A stretch of DNA of 64,000 nucleotides from Ceratothoa steindachneri (lineage: Eukaryota > Arthropoda > Malacostraca > Isopoda > Cymothoidae), in NCBI GenBank assembly GCA_963969495.1, contig OZ018321.1, forward strand, positions 104,642,066 through 104,706,065, written 5' to 3'. A program made the translations under genes and the position numbers. Under the pieces are notes generated by a model. That model had not been told where the DNA came from. It saw only the letters and a list, made by a program, of their open reading frames with translations, and did not search any database. Positions 50,275 through 60,876 of this stretch are shown here, piece after piece. Numbering within the stretch: position 1 is the first letter of the stretch; every line of letters begins with the position of its first letter.

Positions 50275-51950
50275 AAGAATCAATGACGTGCTCTTTTACC
50301 ATGATTCAAACACGAATCCCTTACCTTAACCAGACTCTTCCATAATTCAAAAATGAAATTCTCATTGTCTCCGTTACTTTAGGGCTAATTTAATCCGAGC
50401 CTGCAAAAGCTTTTTGCACCTAGAAAATATAGCATTTTCAAATATTTAAAATTGAACTTAATATCTTAAAGTGATTTCCGTCAATTTCAATTTTGCCAGT
50501 TACCGCTCATTTCCCCCAACATCGTAATAATAATATTTTTTAGCGTTGCTGAATACTTCAAAATGACGTGTATATCGGCCCCTCTATAAAAAAATCTGAA
50601 AAAAGCATTAATGAAGTAAATAAAAGCACCAATCGCGAGCAATAGAAAAACGAAAGGGAAAAAGAATATTTTACTTTGAACATGACAGTCGGGGAAAGAT
50701 GAGAGTAGAGATCTGCCCAGGTGTATCAATCCAATCTCCTCCTTTTTCCTTTCCTCAACACTCGTGCACCGGATGACGGAAATGCATGTTTAATGGTGGG
50801 TAAGGTTGTGCTGCGAAGAATTGATCAGTCACAATGAATTTATATGACCTGAATGGAAAATCTAGGTTACACGAAATGATTTGAGAAGGACAATGGATAC
50901 TAGTGGTTTTCATAATAGAGAGACAAGCAGATGTAAGTTTAATGCGTGCATTGTCAGAATATACAGCCCAAAATTTTGAATGACTAACGATATATTTAAT
51001 TTATAATCCTCCGTAAGGGTTCGAGCTCAAGCTTGTGTTCTTTAGTTATTGAAGTCATTTCTGTCACTTTCGACTGAATATTTAAAATTCCCTTTACCGA
51101 AGGATTGCGGGTTTAATGAGATGTCAGTTTTCGCTATTTTCTATTTCTGTTTAATCGACTTCCATCATGTCTGTTATCAAATGTTTTTTAGTTGAGTGAA
51201 CATATGCTTCATTTATATTACTTCAGTTTCCTTTTATTTTGTAACATCAATATTACAAATATTAGAAAGCCATATAGTTATATATGTACTAGTAAGACAT
51301 ATGTGTTGTTATGGTGTGACTGTCTTCCTCATTATTGAATGAACTTGTTAGAGCCTCAAGCATGGTGACAACACCCACACACAGTTCTTTTTTTTATCTT
51401 GTGGAAATTTGCGAGATTAAAATTCTTGATCTCTGAAAAGTTTCCTCTTCTCTGTAGAAAGGAAGACGCGAAGATCTAAATTAGAAAAAACCCAGCTAAG
51501 TCAACCTGACCTTCACTCTAGCAACTAATTTTCATTCATTTCTTCCAAGCCAGGACAATTCGAAAACCTTTCCCTATGTTATTTGCTTTCAGCGATTGAA
51601 AGTCGTTTTGGCACCATTGGGTCAAAATTACGTTACGGTGGTTGGACTTGTTAGAATACAGAATAATGGAACTACATAAAATGTCTGTATTAAAATTTAA
51701 CTTTTAAAATAGAAGAAAACACTTGTATTCATAACAGAGTTGAATAATTTTCAAAAAAATAATAGTAGCAAAGTTTCAATATTTTGTTCGTCTCTTTTCC
51801 TAATCATATTTCTCTCATTTTCTTCAGTCCTCCGAAGAAGAATAGAAACCAAATACTATCAGGATCAATCTATATATGTATTTACTGAAAAAGCTATTAT
51901 CAAACATTAAAAAGAAAATATCCTTTACATATGTCTAATATAAATAAAAA
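50275..51950. other. No gene seen
   Basis: About 1.7 kb of AT-rich DNA. No open frame with a domain and no repeat shared within the window was recognised. Confidence 0.5.
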
Positions 51951-51989
51951 AGGGCAAATATTATTATTGTGGAAATTGAACAATCTATG

Positions 51990-52715
51990 CTTAAACAATG
52001 TTGGCAAGTTACATTAAATGGCTGAAGTGTTTCGTTGAAACTACAGGACGGTGTCTGAGGTGATATCACTTCCGTGAGAGCCCCTCTGAAACTGCCTATT
52101 TTAACGCTCTGTCACATGACTTTGAGGCTTCAATGGGCCCGGAAGTGCATGACGTTAGACATGCGTTGCGTTATCTTCACTGACGAAACCAGGGCGACCG
52201 TTGATGGACCTAACGGTTGGTCTATTTCGGAGATGAGTGTCACCAACGTTTGAGACGTCCCCTGCAGGGAGGAGGAGCTATGTTTCGAGCCGGTATAATT
52301 GGACACGGACTTGTTGTCCCAGTCAGGGTGCCGGATGTGGTTAAAGTGACTGCAGCCACCTACTGCAATCTTTTGAATGAGGTCTTGGAACCCTGACTAG
52401 ATTGGATACTGTTGTTCCTTCTAAGAAATTTAGTTTTCATGCATCTCAACCCTCCATACCATTCTGCCATGGCCCCATAAGTCACACCAGCCTCTCCTTA
52501 TCTCAACCCAATTAAAATTTGTGGTCATCATTAAACAAGATAATTATGCCGATGGACGTCAATTTTTGTCGAAAGAAGTCTTATGGACGACCATGAAAAC
52601 TGCAACAGAGGCAGTCCAACCTGCTACTATTAAGAAATTTACAGCTTTCATGCATGCTAGGATTTTTGAAGATATCCGCCCAATGGCATTCATGTGGGCA
52701 AATAAGTCAGTATGT
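51990..52715 (+). pseudogene. Tc1/mariner-type transposase fossil
   Basis: Across frames the plus strand reads RCVIFTDETRATVDGPNGWS (52160-52225; first Asp in TDET) and LQGGGAMFRAGIIGHGLVVP (about 52265-52322). Then come VRVPDVVKVTAATYC (52325), FMHLNPPYHSA where FMHDNAPSHSA is expected (52435; second Asp lost), and SPYLNPIK where SPDLNPIE is expected (52495). The last open piece, 52521-52865, starts with the remainder of the C-terminus. It is dead by stops. Confidence 0.75.
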
Positions 52716-52746
52716 CCATCAATCGTGTATTATAATTATCGTTTTC

Positions 52747-52751
<5 letters not shown>

Positions 52752-52805
<54 letters not shown>
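52752..52805. repeat. (TA)n array
   Basis: TA run a few dozen bases after the transposase fossil. Confidence 0.95.
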
Positions 52806-52806
<1 letters not shown>

Positions 52807-53099
52807 GTAAGGTATGCTTTATGGTCATAATTATCCTTAGTTTTCTCCAAAATCTAGATATCTAGAGGAGCTACTTTTATTCAAATACTATTAACGTGGT
52901 TCACTCAAAAAATAACTAATCTGGAAAAATAATTAAGGGACGTAACAGAGCATAATGAAAACATGAAATTAGTTTTGCCATATTGTGCAGACCAGCTGGG
53001 AAAAGATTTAACAAAATTGATTCACAGAAAACAGATAAATCTGTATAAAGAAATTTCTTTTCTGGCTATATAACCCCTCCACTTCTTTCAATGTTCCCA

Positions 53100-53716
53100 A
53101 ATAAATTAGCTTCTTCATGTTGCTAGACATCCTTCCTTTTAATGACCTGCTCCGTATACATCTATCTACCATTTTAAGGAAATTTTACTGTCACATAAAT
53201 TTTAAACTTCTATTCATCAACAACAAAGATATTGGCAATTTTTTAAGAGTAAAGGATGGTATTCCGACGTCGTTGAGTTCGTGCATAGTATATAAATTTA
53301 CTTGCCCCAGCTGTAAGCAGGGGACCTATATAGGAAGCACGGTGCGTTCTCTCTAGGCAAGATACTGTTTTCACATGGGTTTAAGATATAGAACCGGTAA
53401 AACACTGAACAATAGAGAGTTTTCTCCCATCAGAAAACATGCAATAGATTGTAAGACAGACTTATCTTTAAATGATTTTTCTGTATTAAAATTTGCTAAA
53501 TGTACATCCACTCACCGCATTAAAGAATCTCTGTGTATTCAATACAACCACCCAAATTTAAATAATGACGCGTTATCCTTTCCGGTATTTATAACTTAAC
53601 AACCAACCAACTGTATTTATTCTTAAATTTCCTGCGCGTTTTCCCTTCTCATTGTTTGTTATGCGATCATGTAAGGTAATGTTCTGTTTCTTCATTTAGT
53701 TTTACTATATAATATA

Positions 53717-53790
<74 letters not shown>

Positions 53791-54130
53791 CAACTCTGAT
53801 TTCCCTCTCCTTATTTTATCTTAGGTTTTGTACCGTAATGTTTATTTTATTTGCATTTGATTAAGATAATTTTGTTTCAAAAATTTCCTACTGCTAATAC
53901 CTCCCTAGTTTGGGGTTTTTTTTCGTCTGGTTTTCATTAACATAATGTTCATTTAGTAATTTAATGCCGTTTGCTTCAATTTTTAATTAGATTGTACTTG
54001 TGGTGTAGTATAGATTTAACTTTAGATTTCAACTTGGTTTTATAGCGCACTTAGATGGGTTTAGAAATAACTCATAACGTAGAGAATAAAGATGGGACCC
54101 GCCTTCTTTGTTTTGTCCTTCTTACTTAAT
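53100..54130 (+). mobile_element. Penelope-like element, 3' part with GIY-YIG endonuclease
   Basis: 53117-53356 reads LPFNDLLRIHLSTILRKFY, IGNFLRVKDGIPTSL, then SSCIVYKFTCPSCKQGTYIG with ST following. The Y...TYIG core of a GIY-YIG nuclease is preceded by a CPSC pair. 53375-53599 continues MGLRYRTGK, IRKHAIDC and LNDFSVLKFAKC to LCIQYNHPNLN. The two are separated by one in-frame stop. The RT part is missing. A TA array lies at 53712-53786. The 3' segment after the frame recurs at 5398-5605. Confidence 0.8.
53712..53786. repeat. (TA)n array inside the Penelope-like unit
   Basis: TA run between TTTTACTATATAAT and TTTCAACTCTGA. The copy at 5.6 kb has (CT)n and (TA)n at the same place, so a simple repeat seems part of the element. 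Confidence 0.9.
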
Positions 54131-54162
54131 ATTAAACTTAAGCTTTGTCGAAGAAATCAATG

Positions 54163-54167
<5 letters not shown>

Positions 54168-54241
<74 letters not shown>
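54168..54241. repeat. (TA)n array
   Basis: TA run, followed by a CCAAGCACTTCTGAACTATA phrase (54320) that may be a Penelope terminal repeat. Beyond it, up to about 54800, no gene is seen. Confidence 0.95.
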
Positions 54242-54247
<6 letters not shown>

Positions 54248-54807
54248 AAAAAACGCACAAAGTGGCACGTGAGGAAAGCAATAATATGAAAATTAACCCA
54301 CAGGAAAATGAAAAGATGAATCCAAGCACTTCTGAACTATATTTGCAGGTTCATTTTAAAGGAATAGCATGAAGATGGAGAAGACAACCTTATATACATT
54401 ACAAAGATACGAAGGGAACGCCCATCACATAGTACAAACCAATGTAAAAACACAGTAACAAGACAGAGAAATACTAATAAAAAGATCATTAGGCAACTAA
54501 TAACGGACATATACGTCCCAAAAACGATATACACACAACAACGCTGTGTATATGAATGGAAATGGTGGGTGAAAAAAAAAACATTTTAGAGGATTATCAT
54601 TAGAACGAAAAAATTTAGGGCTAAGAGTTAATCCATGATCCTAGCAGAGACACGTGGTGGGGGAGGCAATGCGAATAACATTACGCTAATAAAAATGACA
54701 ACAGGCTGCATTAAAACAGGGTCGAGTTTAACTAAGCCAGGGGAGATATTTATATTAGGCAACATGCCAATTAATGAACACTCGACAATATTTCTTTTTG
54801 TGAAATC

Positions 54808-55139
54808 AGACACATGTATAAAAGAAGGTAAGAGACGTAATGCATACCAGGCTCGCTGCTAATTATTTAACAATAAGAGAGAAATATCATTTTAATATAA
54901 AAATTACTCACTTCATTTATACATGAACACTAGTCGTCTTGGTTTGATGGTAAACTCGTATAATATCCTGTCGTGTAGCACTTTCTTCTTGTGCAAGTCG
55001 TTCAAAATGCTTTTCTCGATGGAAATACGAGCCAAAGAAGACAGCCGTTCTTGGGCCATTGTGCTTCTGGGATGTAAACGGATTCTATCCATGTTTAGAA
55101 ACCTCTCTCATTAGTGACTGAGGTCAAGAAGATGGTCAG
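54808..55139 (-). mobile_element. hAT element, left-part fragment (third copy)
   Basis: Matches 10978-11312 of the complete hAT element base for base with scattered differences, covering the end of the transposase frame and the non-coding part beyond it. It breaks off at 55139, exactly where the LTR retrotransposon begins, so that element inserted into it. The terminal inverted repeat on the left was not recognised. Confidence 0.85.
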
Positions 55140-56523
55140 TGTAAGGTAAAGGAACGCCAAGATGAATACCCCCTTCATTTTTTTATTATATTCCTTTCCT
55201 TCCTATGTCTCCTAAGTATAACTCCAAGTGGAGTAATCCCTGTATCCAAGAATATAAATAAAAGAAGAAGGAATTTTGCTATAGGTCAGTGCCTCACAAG
55301 TGTACTTAAACTGGGCGCTAAAAGCTTTCACCTCGCAGATGAAATGCTAATCTCCGTAGTCGGGAAAAGGATAGCTGAAAGTTCCCACCCACATCGTTTG
55401 AAACGATTAAGACCGGTGTCAGGCGACAAATCTAATCCCTCTAGTCACCGGAAGCTTTCTCACAGACGTCTGTGCCTTACAGCGATTGAGCATCAAAAAA
55501 ATTGCCACCATATAGAAATCCTGGGTTTTTAGAAGAATTAGAGATTGAGTTTACGATCTCACGCCTTCGGTTCAGATCGTGTGTCTGTTTCCCCAAGTCC
55601 CTGGCATTCGCGTATACCATGGAGGTTGGATCTCACCAGGCAGATCCATCTCTTTTGTGAAGCTTATTCTGTTCATACCAAGCCTCGAATCATCGCTTTA
55701 TCCCTGAAGAACTGGCCGAGATTCCTCTCGTCTCATCTGAAACCCCTCTTTCAAGGATCTCCAGTTTCCCGTGTAAGATTTTGCGCTGAGCTGCGTCAGA
55801 GTCTCAAAATTTCAAGGTTGCACTTCTCTGGAGCAGAGGTGTCATCGTCCGTCTTCAAGGAGGATCGTGAACTCGTCTTCTGCCCCCCCGCCTCCCTTCT
55901 TCCTCGTCACCATCAGAATATTCGGCCGAAAATCACGACCATTTTCCGTGTCCCTTTCCCTGCGCCAATTTGCTAGAAAATTTCCCTACCTAGAGGTGAC
56001 TCTCTTTAAGGTAAAACGACTTTTGTTTGCATCTCCCGTTAATCGATCCGCTTTCCGACTCTTAAATATTCCTTCTGTATAATTGGTTTATAGTGTCCCA
56101 TTTAAAAGCTAATTAACAAGTAATTAACGTTACGCGATTGCCAATTTTCCATAGTCTCTCAGTATTATCCTTATTTACATTTCCTAAATTTCCCGTATGT
56201 ATATATATGTTAACTAGTTACTTATTAAAACTATATTTTTGGTTTTCAATCTTTAAATATATCCTTGAACTTAAACTTGGTAAACTCATTAAACGGTATG
56301 GGCCCATGTATTAAAATCGCACTCTTATACCTCGTAATCAACGGATTACTTTTACGAATTGAATATACTTGTACGTAGTGAAGGACGCGTACGTACATTA
56401 GGGGATATATGTGTATATAACTATATATACATATTCTCGTGGCTTTTATCTCATTCCTCGCAACCAATAGTACATATATGTTGTATATATAGGCGTATTG
56501 TCTCGGGAGGTGACCTATTCGTC

Positions 56524-56596
<73 letters not shown>

Positions 56597-56600
56597 AATT
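55140..56600 (+). repeat. 5' LTR of the Gmr1-like element
   Basis: Start fixed by two facts: the hAT sequence breaks at 55139, and the 3' LTR starts with the same TGTAAGG. Homology to 62976-64000 holds to about 56250, where the window's right edge ends the comparison. The right boundary is placed just before the primer binding site and is approximate. The unit includes a TA array (56526-56594). It has about 85 bases near 55357-55440 that the 3' LTR lacks. Many single-base differences between the LTRs show an old insertion. Confidence 0.8.
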
Positions 56601-56601
56601 C

Positions 56602-56611
56602 TGGTGTCAGG
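56602..56611 (+). promoter_or_regulatory. Primer binding site, probably tRNA-Leu
   Basis: TGGTGTCAGG is complementary to the ten 3' bases expected for a leucine tRNA with the CAG anticodon, including the added CCA. It lies directly after the presumed LTR end, where the minus-strand primer site belongs. The match beyond ten bases is poor. Confidence 0.6.
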
Positions 56612-57050
56612 TTTATTGGGGGAATTTCGGACCCCTTTCGTTTTCAAGTCCCCCAGTTGAATTAATAGAAAATTTACCAAGTTGGGTCAAGTTCATTTAA
56701 ACATAGGAAAATAAATTTTTTTATAATTTTTTACTTTATTTTGAGCAATCAGTCTTTTTGTGGTGCCCGTGAGCGCATATTTAGTAACAAGCCGTTGCTT
56801 TTGTGCGTTTTGAGGGAAAATCTTTCAAACTCCCTTCCTTGTAATCTCTGTGCCGGATTAAGAGCTCCTATATCAGGTACTTATATAGGAATTAGTATAT
56901 TTATCATAATTTATTGCTTTTGTCTGTCTGTGTGATCATAAGAATTAAGATTTTATTTAGAATTTGGGTAAATTATTGCGAGAGCTCCATTTTCTTTGCC
57001 GTAAGATTCTTGAACTCGTCGAGTGGCTAAGGCTCGCGTAAGGAAACAAA

Positions 57051-57383
57051 ATGACGTCCTTTGAGAGATTTAGACAAAAGCGTGAGATGCTTGGTCTCTT
57101 CAGTAAAGAGCTACTCGCCTATATTCAGGATGAGGCGAGAAACAAAAGAGCAGAGAAGAAAGAACATATGAAGCTCATGAGAGAAGAAGAGAAGCTGAAG
57201 CTGAGGAGAGAAGAAGAGAAGCTGAAGAGAGAAGAAGAGAAGCTGAAGCTGAGGAGAGAAGAAGAGAAGCTAAAGAGAGAAGAAGAGAAGCTGAAGCTAA
57301 GGAGAGAAAAAGAGATGCTGAAGAGAGAAGAAGAGAAGCTGAAGAGAGAAGAAGAGAAGCTGAAGCTAAAGAGAGAAATATAG
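57051..57383 (+). pseudogene. gag N-terminal coiled-coil segment
   Basis: Open frame of 110 residues starting MTSFERFRQKREMLGLFSKE. From residue 42 it is almost purely EEEKLKLRREEEKLKREEEK, a charged coiled coil encoded by an in-frame minisatellite (57170-57460). It ends in a stop; similar repeats continue to about 57465 in shifted frame. Gmr1-type and other Gypsy gags often start with a helical region. The expansion may be particular to this copy or family. Confidence 0.75.
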
Positions 57384-57465
57384 AAGCTGAGCAGAGAAGC
57401 TGAAGCTGAGCAGAGAAGCTGAAGCTGAGCAGAGAAGGAGAGAAGCTAAAGCTGAAGAAAGAGAA
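57170..57465 (+). repeat. Coding minisatellite in gag
   Basis: Variants of GAGAAGAAGAGAAGCTGAAG are repeated about ten times in units of roughly 21 to 36 bases, strongly purine-biased. The minus-strand Leu/Ser frame (57480-57175) is its mirror and not a gene. Confidence 0.9.
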
Positions 57466-57554
57466 AGGGTGAGGCACCATGAAAGGGAGTTAAATAAGAA
57501 TAACTTCGAAACCCTCTAAGTTAGTTCCAGGAATAAAGCCCCCTCTCCCTTCCG

Positions 57555-58281
57555 ATCCCAGCTTCAAAGCTCCCAGCATTTAAGGACGGTGAGGATTTTA
57601 GTGCTTACCTCACTCACTTCGAAAAGATTTTTGAGGCAAATCACTGGGATATCCGAACTGATGGAGTTGCTCAACCTTTTGACACTCCTCAATACGCGGC
57701 TGCGAGATATATTCATCTCGCTACCCGCCGAGGCTACCCTCGACTATTCGACCCTTAAGTCCGCACTTTTGGCTGAGATCAACATGAATCCGGACTTCTA
57801 CTGGGCAAAGTTTTGTCAGGCAAGGTTGCAACCTGGCCAGACTTACTGCTAGGTTGGATTCACCCTCAGAAGAAGTCTGCAGTTTTGGTTGGACTCCGCC
57901 CAGGTAAACGGCGACTATGAAGCTCTATTCGACTTCATTTTGCGGTATCAATTGATGGCTACGCTTCCCTATGAAATCTGTGCATTCGTGAAGGACCGAA
58001 GAGTTGCTTCCTTCAAAAAATGCATCGGAGAAGCGGATTTGCACGCAGCCAGTCATAATCTTTACCCCAAAGATCCCAAGGAGAGTCATTCTCCATCCCC
58101 CAAGAGTAAAGGCCACTTTCCTAAATTTCAATCGAAGAACGCTCCCAAATTCGTAAGGGTCCCAGGTCTCTCCAAACCAAAATATTATCACCCGTCTGAA
58201 CCTAGAGATGTTAAGCCACCCGTCTTTAATCCTTCTGCGTTGTATTACCTCAGACGACTCATCATCTGTTTTTCTTGCTGA
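57555..58281 (+). pseudogene. gag capsid, SCAN-like region
   Basis: The frame near 57565 reads LPAFKDGEDFSAYLTHFEKI and then leaves frame. 57690-57852 reads LPAEATLDYSTLKSALLAEI, NPDFYWAKFCQARL, PGQTY. 57880-58070 reads SLQFWLDSAQVNGDYEALFD, ILRYQLMATLPYEICAFVKD and ADLHAASHN. The order ALL..., (F)R...., WL......YE.L.D.ILR.Q.....P.E....V.D, A.....A is that of the SCAN domain, a dimerisation module of vertebrate transcription factors thought to derive from Gmr1-like gag. Two frameshifts or stops break it. Confidence 0.75.
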
Positions 58282-58308
58282 ACCTCCGGCCATGTGAGGA
58301 CGAACTGT
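58267..58308 (+). pseudogene. CCHC zinc knuckle with internal stop
   Basis: Codons give C-X2-C-X4-H-X4-C: CFSC at 58267-58278, a TGA stop at 58279-58281, then TSGH and VRTNC ending at 58308. The spacing is exact for the retroviral-type zinc knuckle of a nucleocapsid. The stop falls on the first residue of the X4 loop, so it is either a mutation or a readthrough site. Confidence 0.8.
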
Positions 58309-58429
58309 CCCCAGATTTCTCAGTTATGTTCTGTTCCCAGCCACCAAGTCCACCAAGTAAGCGCCTCTCTTTATCCTTCGTCTGCTCGCCCCGAAACGCC
58401 TGCTCCGCCACCAGCGAATAGCCCACTGA

Positions 58430-58860
58430 GACTTCAAGTTAATTTTTTATTTAACAAGAGCTTCTTCGGTGGGCTTGAATTTGAAACTGGATCATTTAAT
58501 GTTTGGCAGGTTTCAACCATCAACAGAGATACGGGATGCACGTGCATCGTCGTATCGGAAAAGTGGCTGCTCCCAATGGGCCCCGACCACGATAAATTTG
58601 CAGTAGTCCAGAACTACTTGGGATGAGCCAACCGCTTTCTAGTGGGCCATTGTTTCATCGAATGCCGATATTTCACTGGTTGGGCTGACGTCGTATCAGC
58701 CCTTATTAAATTCTGCGCCATATTAGTCGGTCATAGCCCGCAGCTCTCCCCTAGGCCCGTTGCTCAGCTCGCCAACACGAGGGCCCAAGCCATAAAGAAC
58801 GCGGCACCTCCCGTGACTTTAGAACGCCCTTTTTCCCTGAGTACGAGATTGTAAACAACG
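58430..58860 (+). pseudogene. Aspartic protease
   Basis: 58528-58536 encodes the DTG catalytic triad within STINRDTGCTCIVVSEKWL, the usual RDTGxT..(I/V)V. strand. Downstream in another frame, 58650-58730 reads VGHCFIECRYFTGWADVV and ILVGH. This corresponds to the YFTG...V strand and the (V)IG(N) block of Gypsy proteases. A stop at 58626 separates the two. 58770-58805 reads LANTRAQAIKNA, the QTRAQ...K linker before integrase. Confidence 0.75.
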
Positions 58861-59043
58861 AGTCGAGTCTTTTGTAAAGGAACATAATGAGTGTCATTCC
58901 CTACAGCCACTGTGGGAAAAGTCGACGACCAACGAGCGTGAATCCATTCATGGTCGCAAGGAGGTCTCCTATTTCGTTCCACCTCCATTCATAACCATTC
59001 CCATACGCGCCTGCTATGTATCCCCCGCTTCTATGTCCCATAA

Positions 59044-59790
59044 GTGCTCAAAATTGCGCACGATGGGTTGTTAGCTGGTGACTTTAGTCATAAAAAGACG
59101 GCCCAGCGAATCTTTTGCCATTTATTTTGGCCTGGCTCTGCCAAAGAAATCGCCGACTCCTGTAAGTCCTGTGACATTTGTCAAAAGACTTCCGCGAAAG
59201 GCAGAATTCCTCCAGCCCCCCTACAGAAGACCCCAATTGTGTCAAAACCTTTTTTTAGAGTGGCCATTGACCTAATTGGCCCAATTCACCCCCCGTCAAG
59301 TGAAGGGCATTCTTATATCCTAACGCTCGTGGATTTTGCGACCAGATTTCCAGACGCTGTGCCCCTTAAGAAGATCGACAGCATGACTTCCGCGGAGGCC
59401 CTGAACTCCATCTTCTCCCGCGTTGGCATCCCTAATGAGATCTTATCAGAAAGGGGTAGGTAATTTATTTCGGAGCTTATGGAGTATGTGGGAGAACTCC
59501 TGTTAGTCAAGCTCCTTTTCACAACCCCGTTCCATCCAACTGCAAACGGCATCTGTGAAAAATTAAATGGGACTTTAAAGGCCGTCTTTAAGAAACTGTG
59601 CCATGCATAGCCTCTGGAATGGCATCAATACCTGCCGGTCGCCCTTTTTGCCTGCAGGAAAATTCCCCACCGAACCCTGGTGTTCGCTCCCTTCGAACTC
59701 CTTTACGGCCAAATGTTCGCGGCCCGATGAGCATTCTCAATGAATTGTTTTCCAACCCCCGGCTATATGAGGAGGTCAAGTCCTCGTACG
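59044..59790 (+). pseudogene. Integrase (zinc finger and core)
   Basis: The 59044-59463 frame starts IAHDGLLAGDFSHKKTAQRI, LFWPG and CKSCDICQKTS, the H-H-C-C finger with the second His changed (GDF for GHF). Then VAIDLIGPI carries the first catalytic Asp (codon 59269). SERGR*F stands where SDRGxQF has the second Asp, so Asp is Glu and Gln is a stop. HPTANGICEKLNGTLK (59530-59580) carries the catalytic Glu. The downstream frame reads LFACRKIPHRTLVFAPFELL. It encoded DNA integration and is now inactive. Confidence 0.88.
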
Positions 59791-59815
59791 AATAAATATT
59801 GGGCTTCGAAACCAT

Positions 59816-60541
59816 TTGGAGGAATGCGCGGAAATTGCATACAAAAATGCGGACTTGAACCTGGAAAATTACAGGACTTATTTTGACATTAAGTCAAAAG
59901 AAAGACGGTTCAAGCCCGGTGACGAGGTCCTGCTTCTCCTACTCACAGAGACAAATAAACTTCTTTCCCAATGGAAAGGCCCCCTGGACTACCTCATCCA
60001 AACGACCTCCGGTAACAAATTGTTTCACGTCAACATGCTCGAACGTTACCACCGCCACGCCTGCATCAACAATATTGTTGCCCTGGACGAAGAGGACGTG
60101 ATGGAAGCCTCTTATCCCCCTGAACCTCTTAACCTAGTCCAGACAGTTTGCGTAGAAGCTGATAATGACTACCCACTCTCGTTTTTCCCCGAAACGTACA
60201 AAGATCCCTTTCAGGAGATCGATCTAAATCCCTACATGGAGCCCCCTAAGAAAGCCCAGTTATCCCGGTTGTTAAAGGGCTACCCGGACGTTATTTCCGA
60301 GAAACCTGGTTTCTTGAACCAATTCGAGCATGATATAGTATTGACCACGCAAGAACCAATCCGATCCAAGCCGTACCCTTTGCCCATTCATTTGCGATCC
60401 GCGTTCAATGAGGAGGTCGAAAACTTGCTAAAATTAGAAATAATCGAACCTTTCTCTTATACTGTTCCCCCATTGTTATGGTTCGGAAGCCAGAGCAGTC
60501 CTTTCGAATGTGTGTGGACTTTCGAAATCTTAACGCCGTGA
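59816..60541 (+). pseudogene. Integrase C-terminal GPY/F module running into reverse transcriptase
   Basis: One uninterrupted frame of 241 residues. Near residue 37 it reads FKPGDEVLLLL, then KLLSQWKGPLDYLIQ and KLFHVNMLERYH, the GPY/F module that ends Gypsy integrases (GPL here). From about residue 150 it reads PKKAQLSRLLKGYPDVISEK, HDIVLTTQEPIRSKPYPLP and FNEEVENLLKLEIIEPFS. This is the region just before and into the first Gypsy RT motifs. Integrase and RT are therefore joined in one frame in that order. Confidence 0.88.
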
Positions 60542-60870
60542 CGGTTTTCGATGCTGAACCGATTCCGTTGATAGAACAGAGCCTACATTTGTTCGAGAAC
60601 ACCAAATTTATTCCTGAGATAGAATTGTGCAAGGCGTACTATCAAATTCCCCTCAAGGATAGTGTTCGGAACTACAATTTAAGTGCCTTCCATTTGATTT
60701 AGTCACTGCTTGTAGTAATTACAACAGAATGAGAATGATGCGCCGCATCTTAGATGGTCTGAACAATGTGTCATTCTATTTTGATAATGTGTACGTAGCT
60801 ACACGCACATGGGATGAACATCTAAATCTCCCTTCGTTCCCTGTGTAATAATAGGCTCCGAGAGCATGGT
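60478..60870 (+). pseudogene. Reverse transcriptase palm
   Basis: 60478-60702 reads VRKPEQSFRMCVDFRNLNAV, AEPIPLIE and IELCKAYYQIPL (first catalytic Asp region; the usual D of IDL is E). After a stop, 60730-60800 reads RMMRRILDGLNNVSFYFDNV. YFDN (60777-60788) occupies the YxDD position, so the second Asp is Asn. TWDEHL follows. Frameshifts occur on both sides. Confidence 0.85.
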
Positions 60871-60876
60871 CTGACC

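Noticed and set aside
57175..57480. 101-residue Leu/Ser-rich minus-strand frame
   Set aside because: Mirror of the purine-rich gag minisatellite on the plus strand.
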